Positions 23,271-26,573 of a DNA stretch of 26,573 nucleotides are shown piece after piece. The stretch is from IMG/VR virus record IMGVR_UViG_3300025132_000237, positions 1 through 26,573 of that record. One strand, 5' to 3'. Under the pieces are notes generated by a model that worked only from the letters and a program-made list of their open reading frames with translations, did no database searches and was not told where the DNA came from. Position numbers and translations under genes: made by a program. This stretch comes from a virus. Each line of letters starts with the position of its first letter. Position 1 is the stretch's first letter.

Positions 23271-26200
23271 ATGAATAATCTACAAAAACTATATCAAACT
23301 ATACTTGACGCTCGCTTGATCAACGACTCTTACGATGATTTTAGCAACGCTATGCTTGATGAAGATTATCAAAAAAAAGTTTTTGAAGCTATAACTAAAC
23401 AAGGGCTTTTTAACCAAGACTTTAACACTTTTAAATCAGCATACGCATCGCAAGCTGGTGTAGGCGCATTAAGGCAATTACAGCCTGGTGATGCTGGTTT
23501 CAAAGAACCTGTTACAACAATTAAGGAAAAGTTAGCTCTTGGTGCCTACAGTATGGTAAGTGCGTTTAACGGTATAGGTGACTTCGCTAACGCTTTGAGT
23601 ACTAACGTAGAAGTGTTTTTTAAAGAGTTAGTTGGTGATGAATTAACGCTTGAAGAAAAAAAAGGTATATTTATACGAGGCAAAATACCTAACATTCAAA
23701 GCGAAATTATTGAAATGCAACTAATGAATTATATTGGTCGAGAAGGCGGCACAATATCTAACGCTATAAAAGAAGGTAAATATGGCGACGCGGCAGATAA
23801 AACCGTAGATGGCATGATAGAAGCTATACCATCTTTGATAGCTGCTAGACTTGGTCCTTGGGGCATGGTAGCGCTAGGCGTTAGCACTGCAGGTAATAAA
23901 TTTGAACAAGAGTTGTTCAACTCAGAAGAAGACGCCAACGTAGGTAATTTACTATTAAACGCGGCAGGTAGTGGTACTATTGAAGCGGGCTTTGAGATAG
24001 TTACAAGAAATTTGTTAAAAAGAGCTAATTTAATTAGCGATCAAGTAAGTACTAAAGCTGCAAAAGAGTTTTTAAAAGAAGGTATATTATCGTTTGGTAA
24101 AAAAGTTATAGGTAGTTTTTTAGCAGAAGGCTTTTCAGAGTCAGCAACTACATTAGTGAGTAATTATTTTGACGCATACACTCTTAATAAGCAAAGAAAA
24201 GAAGGTAAAGCTGGCCAATTAACAGATGACTTAATTAGCTTAGATTTAGAAAGCCAGTTTGTGCAAGAACTTGGCGACAGCTTTATAATTGGTAGTGCAG
24301 TTGGTACAAGTATTGAAGTTGCTGGAGGACTAAACAAGCTTAATCCTAAAGCTAAAGAAAGAGCGTATAACACCTTGATGGATGCTAATGATCAAGCTGC
24401 TTTAAATGAAATAGCAAAAGAAGCAGACGTTCTTCAAAAAGCTTACAAAGAAACTAAAGATAAGAAGTCAAAAAAAGTTATAGAAGAAAAAATGCTTGAC
24501 TTAGTTGCTAGAGCTAATAGAATAAAAGGCAACAACAAGCTTACTATAGACGCTATGACTGACGAAGCGCTAGACGAATATGTGCAAGACATAGAATCTC
24601 AAATTGAATTAAAAAGATCGTACCGATCTGCAAAGTCTGAAGAAGAAAGGAAAATATTAAAAGATAAATTTAACTCTATAAACAATCGTATTGAATCAAT
24701 ACGTGAGTCAGCAAGAAACGAAGTTTTAGAAGAGTTTTCAAACAATGTTAAAGCTTACGCGGATGACACAGGCTCTCAATACGAAAGATTTAGCGACACT
24801 AAAGAGTTTCAAAAAAGATATGAAGAGTTAGGTGGTGATCCAAGTCTTGACGTTACAGATCGTGACGGCGTTTTTGTAGGTGGAGTCATGCTTCAAAACG
24901 ACGTTGTAGCTAAAGAAACTGGAGCTATTTCAGTTGCTAGTCATGAGTTTATACATAGAGTTTTTGGTAAAAAGTTTGATAATTTAACTGATAAACAAAA
25001 AACAAATTTAACTAAAAGCTTTTATAATATACTTACAGACTCTCAAAAAGCTGCTATTAAAAAAAGGTTTGTAGAAAATAATGAAGACATAAACGGAGAG
25101 CCTGATTTTTTATCAGAAGAAATGTTTACGTATTTTGACGATGCTATAAATAAAAAAGAAATATCTTTTGACGAAAGCTTTGGTAATAGAATATTAAACT
25201 TTAGCGAAGAAGTATTAAGACTTGTTGGAAAAAGAGGTGAGTTTGAAAACGGCAGGCAAGCTTACAACTTTATGAAAAATTATAATAAAACCATAAAGAA
25301 AGGTAAGCGTAGTAAAAGAGTAACTGAATTTGCAGCAAAAGATAAAATACAAGTAGGTGAAACTACACAAACAAAGGCTTCGTTAACTAAAATATCTGAC
25401 AGAGCTAAACAAATATCAGGCGAAGTTGACGCTATTGGTAAAAAAGCTAAAAATAAAGCAGAGTATGACGCTGGGGTAAACATTGAGGCTTATAATTACT
25501 TAATTGATGGTGATGGATTAACTGGCTTAATAAAAGCTAGATTAGCTAAACAAGGTATAAATACAGAAGGTCCAGACGCTAATGTTAACGGCGTACCTAT
25601 AGCAAACTATATTGAAGATGTTAAAGCTAAGCTAATACCAGACGTTCTAGGATTTAATCCTGAAGCAGAGACTACTGAGCAAGGCAAGTTTGGATTATCT
25701 GGTTATATTAATCAACGTCTTAACTATAGAATGGGTGATGTTTCAAAAGCCGCTAAAAAAGCACCTACAGGTAGATCGTTAGATGCGCCAATAGATGATT
25801 CTGGTAGAACTGCAGCCGAGCTTGTTGAAGGTGAAGTTGATCCTACGCTAGCTAGACTTGAGGAAGAAAACTTAGGCTTTTTATACGTTAATTCTCAAAA
25901 CAGATCACAAGAAACAGAGCAAGATAAAAACGAATTAAAGTCAAGATACAGGCACAAACTAAAGAACAACGATGGTTCTAAGCTAATAGGTGAAGTGCAA
26001 GTAGAAAGTGTCAGAGAAGGCGTTAGAACAACTCTACGAAGGCTTAAAGCTGATATAACATCTGATAAGTTTTTACTTAACTTTGAAAACATGGTAAAAA
26101 AGACCATGAAGAACATTGTTCAAGGTGCTATTGGAACTAAAGCTACATATAGACAGTTTGTTTTAAACAACTTTGAAGATATTATAGATTTTTCTACAGT

Positions 26201-26573
26201 GCAAGATTTAGTAGCTATGGAGCGTCTTGTTGGTAAAGGTAAATTGAAAGATGGTAAAAAAATATTTACTGTACCTATTAGAAGACTTACAACACAAGAA
26301 GATATACAAAAAGCTATTGATCAAGGTAAGTTGCCACCAGACGCTATTAATAAATCTGCCGAAGGTGTGTTTTTATCTGAAAAGCGTATGCCCACAAAAG
26401 AAGAGCTTGAAGCATTTTTCTTTGGCACTAACATGCAAGAAGTATTAGGTTATGAGCTTGGTGCTTCTACTTTAGGTACTAGAAAAGACGGTTTATCTCG
26501 TATGATAGTTACTGAGTTATCGCAAGATGCTATGATGGAAACTATGCAAGAGCCTGATATTATGGAAGAGCTA
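23271..26573 (+). CDS. Giant polyvalent-type virion protein with zincin motif (3' end outside window)
   Basis: The frame runs open to the window edge, giving the first 1,101 residues. The ATG at 23271 is the first start after an in-frame TAA at 23262. Residues 1-180 are helical; moderately hydrophobic Gly/Ala-rich segments follow at about 185-208 (LIAARLGPWGMVALGVS) and 337-351 (SFIIGSAVGTSIEVA). A charged coiled-coil-like region spans about 365-500. The stretch TGAISVASHEFIH (550-562) contains a zinc-protease HExxH (His558, Glu559, His562), with SEEMF (Glu616/617) as a candidate third ligand. Residues 737-857 resemble sigma-70 region 2 plus an SLDAPIDD linker (836-843). The rest is helical. 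Giant multi-domain proteins of this type are known from marine and crAss-like phages and are thought to travel inside the virion and be injected with the DNA. That role is inferred from position after two putative core proteins. Confidence 0.8.
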   Translation, partial: MNNLQKLYQTILDARLINDSYDDFSNAMLDEDYQKKVFEAITKQGLFNQDFNTFKSAYASQAGVGALRQLQPGDAGFKEPVTTIKEKLALGAYSMVSAFNGIGDFANALSTNVEVFFKELVGDELTLEEKKGIFIRGKIPNIQSEIIEMQLMNYIGREGGTISNAIKEGKYGDAADKTVDGMIEAIPSLIAARLGPWGMVALGVSTAGNKFEQELFNSEEDANVGNLLLNAAGSGTIEAGFEIVTRNLLKRANLISDQVSTKAAKEFLKEGILSFGKKVIGSFLAEGFSESATTLVSNYFDAYTLNKQRKEGKAGQLTDDLISLDLESQFVQELGDSFIIGSAVGTSIEVAGGLNKLNPKAKERAYNTLMDANDQAALNEIAKEADVLQKAYKETKDKKSKKVIEEKMLDLVARANRIKGNNKLTIDAMTDEALDEYVQDIESQIELKRSYRSAKSEEERKILKDKFNSINNRIESIRESARNEVLEEFSNNVKAYADDTGSQYERFSDTKEFQKRYEELGGDPSLDVTDRDGVFVGGVMLQNDVVAKETGAISVASHEFIHRVFGKKFDNLTDKQKTNLTKSFYNILTDSQKAAIKKRFVENNEDINGEPDFLSEEMFTYFDDAINKKEISFDESFGNRILNFSEEVLRLVGKRGEFENGRQAYNFMKNYNKTIKKGKRSKRVTEFAAKDKIQVGETTQTKASLTKISDRAKQISGEVDAIGKKAKNKAEYDAGVNIEAYNYLIDGDGLTGLIKARLAKQGINTEGPDANVNGVPIANYIEDVKAKLIPDVLGFNPEAETTEQGKFGLSGYINQRLNYRMGDVSKAAKKAPTGRSLDAPIDDSGRTAAELVEGEVDPTLARLEEENLGFLYVNSQNRSQETEQDKNELKSRYRHKLKNNDGSKLIGEVQVESVREGVRTTLRRLKADITSDKFLLNFENMVKKTMKNIVQGAIGTKATYRQFVLNNFEDIIDFSTVQDLVAMERLVGKGKLKDGKKIFTVPIRRLTTQEDIQKAIDQGKLPPDAINKSAEGVFLSEKRMPTKEELEAFFFGTNMQEVLGYELGASTLGTRKDGLSRMIVTELSQDAMMETMQEPDIMEEL
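24942..25121 (+). other. Zincin (HExxH metallopeptidase-like) active-site region
   Basis: Codons at 24942-24956 encode HEFIH, residues 558-562 of the giant protein, preceded by a GAISVAS strand as in phage-borne zincins. Codons 25116-25121 encode two Glu in SEEMFTYF, 54-55 residues on, a plausible third zinc ligand. Fold and activity are inferred. Confidence 0.6.
25479..25841 (+). other. Sigma-region-2-like segment (low certainty)
   Basis: Residues 737-857 of the giant protein contain NIEAYNYLI, then GFNPE (794-798), a short loop with GKF (805-807) and GYINQRLNYR, then SLDAPIDD (836-843) and LVEGEVDP. This is the order of FDP...GxFxTYxxxxIR and SLDxPIGDD...LGD in sigma-70 factors. The segment is shorter than a real sigma factor between the two blocks and lacks most region 2.3 aromatics. 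Confidence 0.35.

Noticed and set aside
26251-26448. 65-codon plus-strand ORF within the last gene
   Set aside because: It lies in another frame inside the open frame of the giant protein and has no family features.
1-26573. CRISPR arrays, insertion sequences, integrase or attachment sites, toxin-antitoxin or anti-defence cassettes
   Set aside because: No spaced direct repeats, transposase or recombinase motifs, or non-structural cassette were seen. The genes form one uninterrupted structural operon.

Overview
The window is a contiguous, AT-rich stretch of a tailed bacteriophage genome, most likely a podovirus. It holds the virion structural operon: every gene is on the + strand and most intergenic gaps are only 3 to 60 nt. 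None of the eleven visible translation starts has a Shine-Dalgarno sequence. All are instead preceded by A/T-rich leaders, which is typical of Bacteroidota (Flavobacteriia) and their phages. The protein families, recognised from memory without a search, are those of uncultured marine phages. Their order (large terminase, long portal, scaffold, capsid, ring-type proteins, muzzle/'stabilization' protein) resembles the structural block of crAss-like phages. My best guess is a marine Bacteroidota podovirus related at a distance to Crassvirales. The host and taxon are inferences.

Layout. Positions 1-6337 are the DNA-packaging and head module: the C-terminal part of the terminase large subunit (cut by the window edge), portal, acidic scaffold and major capsid protein. 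A strong intrinsic terminator lies immediately after the capsid gene. Next come a conserved protein of unknown function (6398-7219) and a second long hairpin. Positions 7280-18689 are the neck/tail module: two ring/adaptor-like proteins and a 2,988-residue muzzle/nozzle-type protein that alone takes up a third of the window. Positions 18705-20307 encode two small beta-rich virion proteins. From 20348 to the end are three proteins that look like internal (ejected) virion proteins: a gp14-like Q-rich helical protein, a 688-residue unknown, and the first 1,101 residues of a giant polyvalent-type protein with an HExxH zincin motif and a sigma-region-2-like segment.

How it works together. TerL and portal package DNA into a capsid built from MCP on the scaffold. 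The ring proteins and muzzle close the portal and form the short tail. Carbohydrate-binding-like insertions in the tail proteins probably touch the cell surface. The last three products are probably injected with the DNA. Expression seems tuned at the capsid gene by codon choice and by the terminator behind it. There is no replication, lysis, integration, tRNA, CRISPR or IS feature in the window.

The most noteworthy points are the roughly 1,100-residue insertion that splits the muzzle protein, a pair of intergenic hairpins both capped by an extra-stable C(UACG)G tetraloop, and the domain make-up of the giant last protein. All family assignments come from recognition of motifs and gene order and would need profile searches to confirm.
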